The notes beneath the pieces are model-generated. The model saw nothing but the letters and a program-made list of their open reading frames with translations. It made no database searches and was not told where the DNA came from. Made by a program: the position numbers and the translations under genes. Below are positions 26,191 to 33,758 of a DNA stretch of 64,000 nucleotides, piece by piece (positions within the stretch are counted from its first letter, which is position 1; each line of letters opens with the position of its first letter). Location of the stretch: assembly GCA_028284675.1 (NCBI GenBank), contig JANQRI010000005.1, positions 124,001 to 188,000 of the forward strand. The letters are read 5' to 3'. The stretch is from Gammaproteobacteria bacterium (GTDB lineage Bacteria; Pseudomonadota; Gammaproteobacteria; HTCC5015).

Positions 26191-27375
26191 ATGACAGAAG
26201 ATGACTGGAAGCAGTATGCGTTTGAAACCCGCGCGGTCAGAGCCGGACACCGGCGTACCGATGCCGGCGAGCAGGGTGAGCCGATTTTTACGACCTCCAG
26301 TTTCGTGTTTAAATCAGCCGCACAGGCAGCGGCGCGTTTTAGTGGCGATGAAAGCGGCAATGTCTATTCGCGGTTTACCAATCCGACTGTGTCGATTTTT
26401 CAGGATAGGTTGGCTGCATTGGAAGGTGGCGAGGCCTGTGTTGCGACGTCGTCCGGTATGTCGGCGATCCTATCGACCGTATTGGGGTTGATGAATGCCG
26501 GCGAGCACTTGTTATCGTCGGTCAGTATATTTGGTGCGACGACCGTATTGTTCAGAAAGTATTTGCCGCGTTACGGCATTCAAACCGATTTTGTACCGAT
26601 GGCGGATTTAAATGCCTGGCAGGCTGCGATCAAGCCCAACACCAGGCTGTTGTATTTGGAAACCCCGTCAAACCCATTGACCGAGCTGGCTGATATTCGG
26701 AAGCTTGCGGATCTGGCGCATGCAAACGGTTGTTTGTTGGTGGTCGATAATTGTTTTTGTACACCGGCGTTGCAGCAGCCGCTGGCCTTAGGTGCAGATA
26801 TTGTGATTCATTCGGCGACCAAATATCTGGACGGGCAGGGGCGTGGAATCGGCGGCGCGGTGGTGGGTCCGAAACAAGAGGTTGATGAGGAGATTTTCGG
26901 GTTTTTGCGCACGGCCGGACCTTGTATGAGCCCGTTTAATGCCTGGGTATTTTTAAAAGGTCTGGAGACGCTGGGCATACGCATGCAGGCGCATTGTGAG
27001 AATGCACAGAAACTGGCCGAATGGCTGGAATCCCACCCGCAGGTTAAGCGGGTTTATTATCCCGGGCTTAAATCACATCCGCAGCATCAGCTGGCTGCGG
27101 CTCAGCAAACGGGTTTTGGCGGGATTGTGTCGTTTGAATTGGCTGATCGTGCTCAGGCATGGCGGTTGATCGACAATACGCGTTTGATATCTATTACTGC
27201 GAATCTGGGCGACACTAAAACCACTATCACTCATCCGGCAACCACAACGCATGCGAAACTGACGCCGGAAGAGCGTGCTGAGGCAGGCATTTCTGACGGT
27301 TTGGTCCGTATTGCGGTGGGTTTGGAGCATGTTGAGGATATTAAGAAAGATCTTTTACCGGGGCTGGGTGGGTGA
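26191..27375 (+). CDS. metZ: O-succinylhomoserine sulfhydrylase
   Basis: 394 aa from ATG 26191; a GTG three codons earlier is the alternative. A Cys/Met-metabolism PLP enzyme: the PLP lysine is Lys211 in HSATKYLDGQGR, with the upstream SSGMSAI and LLYLETPSNP blocks and C-terminal NLGDTKTTITHPATTTH. The GGLETLGIRM- and ITANLGDTKTT-type features fit MetZ rather than MetB/MetC. It converts O-succinylhomoserine and sulfide to homocysteine, the transsulfuration-independent route to methionine. Expression is probably controlled by the SAM-II riboswitch in its leader. A strong terminator follows. Confidence 0.92.
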   Translation: MTEDDWKQYAFETRAVRAGHRRTDAGEQGEPIFTTSSFVFKSAAQAAARFSGDESGNVYSRFTNPTVSIFQDRLAALEGGEACVATSSGMSAILSTVLGLMNAGEHLLSSVSIFGATTVLFRKYLPRYGIQTDFVPMADLNAWQAAIKPNTRLLYLETPSNPLTELADIRKLADLAHANGCLLVVDNCFCTPALQQPLALGADIVIHSATKYLDGQGRGIGGAVVGPKQEVDEEIFGFLRTAGPCMSPFNAWVFLKGLETLGIRMQAHCENAQKLAEWLESHPQVKRVYYPGLKSHPQHQLAAAQQTGFGGIVSFELADRAQAWRLIDNTRLISITANLGDTKTTITHPATTTHAKLTPEERAEAGISDGLVRIAVGLEHVEDIKKDLLPGLGG

Positions 27376-27409
27376 TACCCGGTGTCGGAGGAAATGCCTG
27401 TCGCCAATA

Positions 27410-27445
27410 AGCAAAAACCCCAACCTTGCCGTTGGGGTTTTTGCT
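27410..27445 (+). terminator. Intrinsic terminator after metZ
   Basis: AGCAAAAACCCCAAC pairs with GTTGGGGTTTTTGCT around CTTGCC, a 15-bp stem with the T run built into the 3' arm. It can act in both directions. Confidence 0.9.
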
Positions 27446-27783
27446 CCTCCGTGATGCAGTGTGGTGGCTTGGTAAAGAAGTGAATTCCTTAAATTAGAAC
27501 CTCCTAATCGTTGCTCATCCTTGATTGCGAGTCCTTTCTGACTTCTCTAGCCTTTCCTCTTGGTTAAATACATTACCACTTTTCTGGAGTGTGACATTTC
27601 TCACATAACCCATAATCTTGTAGGATTTTTCTGACATTTCGGCCGATATCGAAGGCTTCGGAGCCCCCCGTTTTTACGCCGGTTATGGCACGATTCCGGC
27701 AAATCACTATATATTGCGCATTATGTGTTATAAACCCCATGATATTGGGTTAAGATCGCTTTTTTCTGATAAAGGGGCAGTTA
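27446..27783. other. Upstream region of parE
   Basis: A gene-free stretch that must carry the parE promoter. TATATT (around 27710) and TATAAA are possible -10 elements, but no well-spaced -35 is convincing. GGGG lies about nine bases before the GTG start. Confidence 0.4.
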
Positions 27784-29673
27784 GTGAGCACAAGTTATGA
27801 TGCTGCTGATATTGAGGTGCTCAGTGGTTTAGAGCCGGTACGAAAACGTCCGGGTATGTATACCGACACCAGCCGGCCGAATCACCTGGCAATGGAGGTC
27901 ATAGACAACAGTGTCGATGAGGCACTGGCCGGGCATGCATCACAGGTCCAGGTGACGGTTTATAAGGATGGCTCACTGGAGGTGGTCGACGACGGTCGCG
28001 GCATGCCGGTCGATGTACACCCGAAATTAAAGGTTTCCGGTGTCGAGGTGATTCTGACCAAGCTGCATGCCGGCGGCAAATTTTCCAACAAAAACTATAC
28101 GTTCTCGGGCGGCCTACATGGTGTGGGTGTGTCGGTTGTCAATGCGCTGTCAAAACGACTGGAAGTTAAAATAAAGCGCGGTGGTAAAGAATATTCGATG
28201 AGCTTTGCCGACGGCAATAAAAAATCGGCACTCAAGCAGATGGGTAAAGTCGGCCAGCGCAATACCGGCAGCAGTATACGCTTTTGGCCAAATTCAAAGT
28301 ATTTTGATTCTGACAAGTTTTCGGTCAGCAGGCTCAAACATTTATTACGTGCGAAGGCGGTGTTGTGCCCCGGACTGGTGGTTGAGCTTTATGATGAAAA
28401 AAGCAAAGAGAAAAATGAATGGCAGTATGAGGATGGCCTGAAAGCCTATTTACAGGAAAGCCTGGAAGGTTGGGCCTGCTTGCCCGAAGAGCCGTTTGCC
28501 GGTTCAATGGCCGGGCATCACGAAGCGGTCGATTGGGTGGTCTGCTGGCTGCCGGAAGGCGGCGAGCCGTTGCAGGAAAGTTATGTGAATCTGGTGCCGA
28601 CCATGCAGGGAGGTACGCATGTAAATGGTTTACGTACCGGTCTTACCGAGTCCATGCGTGAGTTCTGTGAATTTCACAGCTTGTTACCCCGCGGGGTTAA
28701 GCTGAGCCCGGAAGATGTATGGGATAAAGTCAGTTATGTACTGTCATTGAAAATGCAGGAGCCGCAATTCTCCGGTCAAACCAAAGAGCGGCTTTCCTCC
28801 CGTGAGTCCGCCGCATTTGTGTCGGGTGTGGTTAAAGATAGTTTCAGTTTGTGGTTAAACCAGCATGCTGAGTTAGGTCAGCAACTGGCGCAACTGGCGA
28901 TTGCATCTGCGCAAAGTCGTTTAAAAGCCGCGAAGAAAGTTGTGCGAAAAAAAGTCACCGGTGGTCCGGCTTTGCCGGGTAAGCTGGCCGACTGCACTTT
29001 GCAGGACCCGAAAGTGACCGAGTTGTTTTTGGTTGAGGGGGATTCGGCCGGAGGCTCCGCAAAGCAGGCGCGTGACCGTGAGTTTCAGGCGATCATGCCG
29101 CTGCGGGGTAAGATTTTAAACACCTGGGAAGTTGACCCGGAGCAGGTGCTGGGTTCGCAGGAAGTGCATGATATTTCCGTCGCAATCGGCGTTGACCCCA
29201 GTTCTTCTGATTTAAGCGGATTACGTTATGGCAAGGTCTGTATTCTGGCGGACGCGGATTCGGATGGTGCGCATATCGCAACTTTACTCTGTGCGTTGTT
29301 TTTACGCCATTTTCAGAATCTGGTCAGTGCCGGTCATGTGTATGTCGCGATGCCGCCGTTATACCGTGTCGATGTCGGCAAAGATGTCTATTACGCGGTC
29401 GATGATGCGGAGCGTGAAGGCATACTGGACCGGATTGAGGCGGAGAAAAAAACCGGCAAAATTACGGTGACCCGTTTTAAAGGTTTGGGCGAGATGAATC
29501 CGCTGCAGTTGAGAGAAACCACGATTCATCCCGATACCCGCCGGCTTGTGCAGCTTACGGTTAAAGCCGGCGATGATACGCACAAAATTTTCGATATGTT
29601 ATTGGCCAAGAAACGTTCGGCTGACCGCAAAGCCTGGCTGGAAGAGAAGGGTAATCTGGCTGAAATTCAGTGA
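27784..29673 (+). CDS. parE: DNA topoisomerase IV subunit B
   Basis: 629 aa, GTG start at 27784 with GGGG upstream. The GHKL ATPase domain begins at the N-terminus (GLEPVRKRPGMYTDTSRPNHLAMEVIDNSVDEALAGH, DDGRGMPVDVH, GGLHGVGVSVVNAL). The TOPRIM domain carries LFLVEGDSAGGSAKQARDREFQAIMPLRGKILN and ADADSDGAHIATLL. With ParC it decatenates sister chromosomes and relaxes supercoils using ATP. Length and the compact TOPRIM region fit ParE rather than GyrB. parC follows after 45 bases, forming an operon. Confidence 0.95.
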   Translation: MSTSYDAADIEVLSGLEPVRKRPGMYTDTSRPNHLAMEVIDNSVDEALAGHASQVQVTVYKDGSLEVVDDGRGMPVDVHPKLKVSGVEVILTKLHAGGKFSNKNYTFSGGLHGVGVSVVNALSKRLEVKIKRGGKEYSMSFADGNKKSALKQMGKVGQRNTGSSIRFWPNSKYFDSDKFSVSRLKHLLRAKAVLCPGLVVELYDEKSKEKNEWQYEDGLKAYLQESLEGWACLPEEPFAGSMAGHHEAVDWVVCWLPEGGEPLQESYVNLVPTMQGGTHVNGLRTGLTESMREFCEFHSLLPRGVKLSPEDVWDKVSYVLSLKMQEPQFSGQTKERLSSRESAAFVSGVVKDSFSLWLNQHAELGQQLAQLAIASAQSRLKAAKKVVRKKVTGGPALPGKLADCTLQDPKVTELFLVEGDSAGGSAKQARDREFQAIMPLRGKILNTWEVDPEQVLGSQEVHDISVAIGVDPSSSDLSGLRYGKVCILADADSDGAHIATLLCALFLRHFQNLVSAGHVYVAMPPLYRVDVGKDVYYAVDDAEREGILDRIEAEKKTGKITVTRFKGLGEMNPLQLRETTIHPDTRRLVQLTVKAGDDTHKIFDMLLAKKRSADRKAWLEEKGNLAEIQ

Positions 29674-29718
29674 TGCTGAAGAGAGCAGTGGCAGACATTC
29701 AATCAGAGTAGATAAAGT

Positions 29719-31977
29719 ATGAGCAAGAATTTTGAGATGGACTACGAAGGCATCGAAAAGCTGCCGTTGAAAACCTTTACCGAGAAAGCGTATCTGGATT
29801 ATTCCATGTATGTGATTCTCGACAGGGCGTTGCCGCATATTGGTGACGGTTTAAAACCGGTGCAGCGGCGTATTGTGTATGCGATGTCAGAGCTGGGATT
29901 GAGCGCGGTTTCCAAGCATAAAAAATCCGCCCGTACTGTCGGCGATGTGCTGGGTAAATATCATCCGCATGGGGATTCGGCCTGTTATGAGGCAATGGTG
30001 CTGATGGCACAGTCATTCAGTTATCGTTATCCATTGGTCGACGGTCAGGGTAACTGGGGTTCTCAGGATGATCCCAAATCATTCGCGGCGATGCGTTATA
30101 CCGAAGCCCGTTTATCGGCTTTTGCAAAATTGTTATTGCAGGAACTTGGTCAGGGTACGGTCGACTGGCAGCCTAATTTTGACGGTACTCTGAGCGAGCC
30201 GGTATTGCTGCCTGCGCGTGTACCGCATGTGTTGCTAAACGGTGCGACCGGCATTGCAGTCGGTATGGCCACCGATATTCCCCCGCATAATCTCAACGAG
30301 GTTGTAGATGGTTGCATCGCATTGCTGGACAACAGCAAACTCAGCATTGAAGAACTGTGTGAAATTATTCCAGGGCCGGATTACCCTGGTGGTGCGGATG
30401 TTATTACACCCAAAGAAGAGTTGCAGGCGCTTTATAAAACCGGCAACGGCACAATTCGCCAACGCGCGGTTTACACTGAGGAGCAGGGGGAAATTATTGT
30501 AACTGCATTACCGCATCAGGTTTCGGGTGCGAAAGTGCTGGAGCAGATTGCCAATCAGATGCGTGCCCGCAAACTGCCTTTGGTTGAGGATCTGCGTGAT
30601 GAGTCGGATCATGAAATGCCGACCCGGCTGGTGATTACGCCGCGTTCCAACCGGGTCAATGTCGATGAGTTAATGGCGCATTTGTTTGCAACCACCGATC
30701 TGGAAAAAACCCACCGCGTTAACCTGAACATGGTTGGCATCGACGGCCGGCCGAAGGTACAGAATCTTAAAGCCGTATTACTCGAATGGCTGAAGTTCCG
30801 GATTCGTACCGTAACCCGCAGACTCGAATGGCGGCTCGAAAAAGTTGATCAGCGGCTGCATATTCTGGCAGGTTTGTTGATTGCTTTTCTGAATATCGAT
30901 GAAGTGATCAAAATTATTCGCAATGAGGATAAACCCAAACCGGTTTTAATGAAGCGCTTTAAGTTAAGCGACCGGCAGACCGAAGAAATTTTAAATTTAA
31001 AGCTGCGCCATCTCGCCAAACTTGAAGAGATCAAAATTAAAGCGGAACAAAAAGAGCTGAAATCCGAAAAAGCGGAACTGGAGAAAATATTAGGCTCGAA
31101 AACCCGTTTAAAAACACTGATTAAGAAGGAACTGAAAACCGATGTTGATGAATACGGTGATAAACGCCGTTGCATCATCAGGCAGTCCGGGCTTGCCGCG
31201 CAGGCGATCGATGAGTCTTCATTGGTTTCAATCGAGCCGTTAACGGTAATTTTGTCCGAGAAAGGCTGGGTGCGTTCGGCGAAAGGGCATGAGCTTGATC
31301 CGACCGGTCTGAGTTTTAAAACCGGTGATGGTCTCCAGCAGGCTGCGCGCGGGCGCAGCAATCAGCCCGCGGTGTTTTTGGATTCAACCGGCCGGGCGTA
31401 TACTTTGCCCTCACATGGTTTTCCGTCCGCGCGCGGGTTTGGCGAGCCTCTGACCGGAAAGTTGAATCCGCCTGCGGGTGCTGAGTTTGTCGGTGTGATG
31501 CTCGGGCAACCGGACGATTTGTTTTTTCTGTCGACTGATGCCGGTTATGGGTTTGTCGCGACATTCAGTGATCTGCAAACCCGTAACAAAGCCGGTAAAT
31601 CGCTGCTGTCCGTCCCCAAAGGCGCAAAAGTATTGCCGCCGGTAAAAGTTCGCAGTTTTGATGATGACTGGCTGGTCGGCATCACCCGGGAAGGCTATAT
31701 GCTGGTAACCGCGCTAAATGAAATGCCGAAACTGGCGCGTGGCAAGGGGGTAAAATATATCAATATTCCCGGCCCGAAGCTGAAGCAGCGTGAGGAGTTT
31801 GTCTCACATGTGGATATTGTGCAGGACGGCGAAAAGCTAACGGTCTATTCCGGGAAAAAGCACAAAACCATGAAGGGAGAGGAGGTGGATGAGTACGCCG
31901 GGGAGCGCGCCCGCCGTGGCCGCAAGTTGCCGCGTGGCTACCAGAGTGTCGACAGACTGGAAATTCATCACGAATAA
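29719..31977 (+). CDS. parC: DNA topoisomerase IV subunit A
   Basis: 752 aa. The breakage-reunion domain has the catalytic tyrosine Tyr127 in AAMRYTEA, and the quinolone-determining region reads GKYHPHGDSACYE, with Ser87 and Glu91 in the susceptible (unmutated) state. The C-terminal beta-pinwheel is short and has no GyrA box, consistent with ParC. It forms the A2B2 topoisomerase IV with ParE from the gene directly upstream. Confidence 0.95.
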   Translation: MSKNFEMDYEGIEKLPLKTFTEKAYLDYSMYVILDRALPHIGDGLKPVQRRIVYAMSELGLSAVSKHKKSARTVGDVLGKYHPHGDSACYEAMVLMAQSFSYRYPLVDGQGNWGSQDDPKSFAAMRYTEARLSAFAKLLLQELGQGTVDWQPNFDGTLSEPVLLPARVPHVLLNGATGIAVGMATDIPPHNLNEVVDGCIALLDNSKLSIEELCEIIPGPDYPGGADVITPKEELQALYKTGNGTIRQRAVYTEEQGEIIVTALPHQVSGAKVLEQIANQMRARKLPLVEDLRDESDHEMPTRLVITPRSNRVNVDELMAHLFATTDLEKTHRVNLNMVGIDGRPKVQNLKAVLLEWLKFRIRTVTRRLEWRLEKVDQRLHILAGLLIAFLNIDEVIKIIRNEDKPKPVLMKRFKLSDRQTEEILNLKLRHLAKLEEIKIKAEQKELKSEKAELEKILGSKTRLKTLIKKELKTDVDEYGDKRRCIIRQSGLAAQAIDESSLVSIEPLTVILSEKGWVRSAKGHELDPTGLSFKTGDGLQQAARGRSNQPAVFLDSTGRAYTLPSHGFPSARGFGEPLTGKLNPPAGAEFVGVMLGQPDDLFFLSTDAGYGFVATFSDLQTRNKAGKSLLSVPKGAKVLPPVKVRSFDDDWLVGITREGYMLVTALNEMPKLARGKGVKYINIPGPKLKQREEFVSHVDIVQDGEKLTVYSGKKHKTMKGEEVDEYAGERARRGRKLPRGYQSVDRLEIHHE

Positions 31978-32007
31978 TCAGCTCTTTAAAACCAAGGAAG
32001 TGCCCAT

Positions 32008-32070
32008 ATGTATTATTCGAATCGGCAGGATGCGGAACTAATGCGCCGGTTTGTGAACAAACGCCTGTAA
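32008..32070 (+). CDS. Possible 20-codon small ORF between parC and htpX
   Basis: ATG 32008 is preceded by AAGGAAG at a suitable distance and opens a 20-codon frame ending TAA, encoding a basic peptide (MYYSNRQDAELMRRFVNKRL). The ribosome binding site is the only support; it may be chance. Confidence 0.25.
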   Translation: MYYSNRQDAELMRRFVNKRL

Positions 32071-32118
32071 TGTTTATCGCATATTATTGTGTTGACCGTT
32101 TAAAACCGAGGATTGTTT

Positions 32119-33003
32119 ATGAAACGCGTTTTTTTATTTCTCGCGACCAATATCGCGATATTGGTGGTGCTGAGTATTACATTGCGGTTGCTGGGGTTTG
32201 AAGGCTACCTCGACCAGCAGGGTGTGAACCTGAATTTACAGTCAGTGCTGCTTTTTGCGGCAGTATTTGGTTTTGGCGGGTCATTTATTTCCCTGGCAAT
32301 ATCCAAGTGGAGTGCAAAGCGCATGACCGGTGCAAAGGTCATTACCCAGCCGCGCAGTTCCACCGAAATGTGGCTGGTTGAAACTGTGCAGCGACAGGCC
32401 CGTCAGGCGGGTATCGGCATGCCGGAAGTCGCGATTTACAATGCGCCTGAAGTGAATGCGTTTGCCACCGGCATGAATAAGAATAACGCGTTGGTTGCGG
32501 TCAGTGCCGGTTTGCTGAACAGCATGACCCAGGATGAGGCTGAGGCGGTTTTAGCGCATGAGGTCAGCCATATCGCAAACGGTGATATGGTGACGTTGGC
32601 TTTGATTCAGGGTGTGGTCAATACATTCGTGATATTTTTATCCCGTATTATCGGTCATTTGGTTGACCGGGTGATTTTTAAAGTTGAGCGTGGTCACGGC
32701 CCGGCATTTTGGATCACCGCAATTGTTGCGGAGATAATACTGGGTATCCTGGCCAGTGCTATCGTGATGTGGTTTTCGCGGCAACGCGAGTTTCGTGCTG
32801 ATTCGGGCGGTGCCAGTCTCGCCGGCCGGGAAAAAATGATTGCGGCACTGCAGCGGCTGAAAATGCAGCACCACCCTTCACAGCTGCCCGATCAAATGGC
32901 CGCTTTCGGTATTTCCGGTGGTATGGGTGCCGGTCTGAAAAAGCTTTTTATGACACACCCGCCTTTGGATGAGCGTATCAAAGCTTTGCAACAAATGGTT
33001 TAA
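32119..33003 (+). CDS. htpX: Membrane zinc metalloprotease HtpX
   Basis: 294 aa. ATG 32119 is chosen over a TTG two codons earlier. Two N-terminal membrane segments are followed by the peptidase M48 motif VLAHEVSHIANGD (His147, Glu148, His151), two further hydrophobic stretches and the FSRQREFRADSGGA block with the third zinc ligand Glu. HtpX degrades misfolded inner-membrane proteins together with FtsH. The gene lies upstream of a heat-shock chaperone, but the two have separate signals. Confidence 0.94.
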   Translation: MKRVFLFLATNIAILVVLSITLRLLGFEGYLDQQGVNLNLQSVLLFAAVFGFGGSFISLAISKWSAKRMTGAKVITQPRSSTEMWLVETVQRQARQAGIGMPEVAIYNAPEVNAFATGMNKNNALVAVSAGLLNSMTQDEAEAVLAHEVSHIANGDMVTLALIQGVVNTFVIFLSRIIGHLVDRVIFKVERGHGPAFWITAIVAEIILGILASAIVMWFSRQREFRADSGGASLAGREKMIAALQRLKMQHHPSQLPDQMAAFGISGGMGAGLKKLFMTHPPLDERIKALQQMV

Positions 33004-33114
33004 GTCGCTATTTTGTAAAGTGGCTCTATAAGCCTGGGTTTTTTACTATTAGTAATAGGACTGTATTTATAACGCTGGTTGTTGTAATGCGGTATCAAGT
33101 GCCTGTCCTGAACA

Positions 33115-33142
33115 CTTGAAAATACATTTTTAATCTCCATAT
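33115..33142 (+). promoter_or_regulatory. Sigma-32 (heat shock) promoter of hsp20
   Basis: CTTGAAA (33115-33121) and CTCCATAT (33135-33142), 13 bases apart, match the sigma-32 consensus CTTGAAA / CCCCATNT with normal spacing. Transcription would begin about 70 bases before the hsp20 start codon. Confidence 0.8.
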
Positions 33143-33194
33143 ATACGTTATGGGCAATGTTGCCAAGCAAGTTGCCTTTCTATTAATTATTTAC

Positions 33195-33220
33195 GTATTG
33201 CTTCTTATGGAGGATGTGTT
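33195..33220 (+). promoter_or_regulatory. ROSE-like RNA thermometer over the hsp20 ribosome binding site
   Basis: The conserved ROSE-type element TTGCT (33198-33202) lies just before the Shine-Dalgarno GGAGG (33209-33213). CTTC (33201-33204) can pair with GGAG (33209-33212) around TTAT, with a G-G apposition next to it as in ROSE elements of small heat-shock genes. Melting at high temperature would free the site. Confidence 0.6.
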
Positions 33221-33694
33221 ATGAACTCGATTGACTTTACACCACTTTATCGTAGCAGTGTTGGTTTTGATCGCCTGGCTTCATTATTGAACAGCGCACT
33301 TAATACCGAGACTGCGTCCGCAGGGTACCCGCCTTACAATATTGAAATACGTGATGAAAACCAGTACGCGATCACGCTGGCGGTGGCAGGTTTTGCTGAA
33401 AGCGAGCTGGATATTCAGGTTGAGAAAGGCGTGCTGACTATCCGTGGCAAAAAAGCCAATGATAAGAGCGAGCGTCAGTACCTCTATCAGGGTATTGCCA
33501 ATCGCGCGTTTGAGCGAAAATTCAACCTGGCTGATTATGTAGAAGTAGCCGGGGCTGATTTGAATAATGGCTTACTCACAATCAACTTGCTGAAGGAAAT
33601 TCCGGATGCAATGAAACCAAGATCCATTGCCATTAACCGGACTGATGATGCAATTGAGCATCGGACAGGTAGCGATAACAATAAAGCTGCCTGA
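33221..33694 (+). CDS. Small heat-shock protein, Hsp20/IbpA family
   Basis: 157 aa. The alpha-crystallin domain is clear: YNIEIRDENQYAITLAVAGFAESELDIQVEKGVLTIRGKK, then FERKFNLADYVEVAGADLNNGLLTINLLKEIP. The N-terminus (DFTPLYRSSVGFDRLASLL) matches IbpA-type proteins. It holds unfolding proteins in a refoldable state in the cytoplasm. Sigma-32 promoter and ROSE-like leader are both present upstream. Confidence 0.93.
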   Translation: MNSIDFTPLYRSSVGFDRLASLLNSALNTETASAGYPPYNIEIRDENQYAITLAVAGFAESELDIQVEKGVLTIRGKKANDKSERQYLYQGIANRAFERKFNLADYVEVAGADLNNGLLTINLLKEIPDAMKPRSIAINRTDDAIEHRTGSDNNKAA

Positions 33695-33708
33695 TATATT
33701 CTAAAATA

Positions 33709-33740
33709 AAAAAGGCCGCGAATAGTTTCGCGGCCTTTTT
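33709..33740. terminator. Bidirectional terminator between hsp20 and fimX
   Basis: AAAAAGGCCGCGAA and TTCGCGGCCTTTTT form a 14-bp stem around TAGT. It serves hsp20 (plus strand) and the convergent fimX (minus strand). Confidence 0.92.
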
Positions 33741-33758
33741 AATAAAAAGTTTTTTAGA

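Noticed and set aside
27686..27701. Sigma-54 promoter-like TGGCACGATTCCGGCA upstream of parE
   Set aside because: The -12 element has CGGC instead of TTGC; parE is a housekeeping gene and the match is probably chance.
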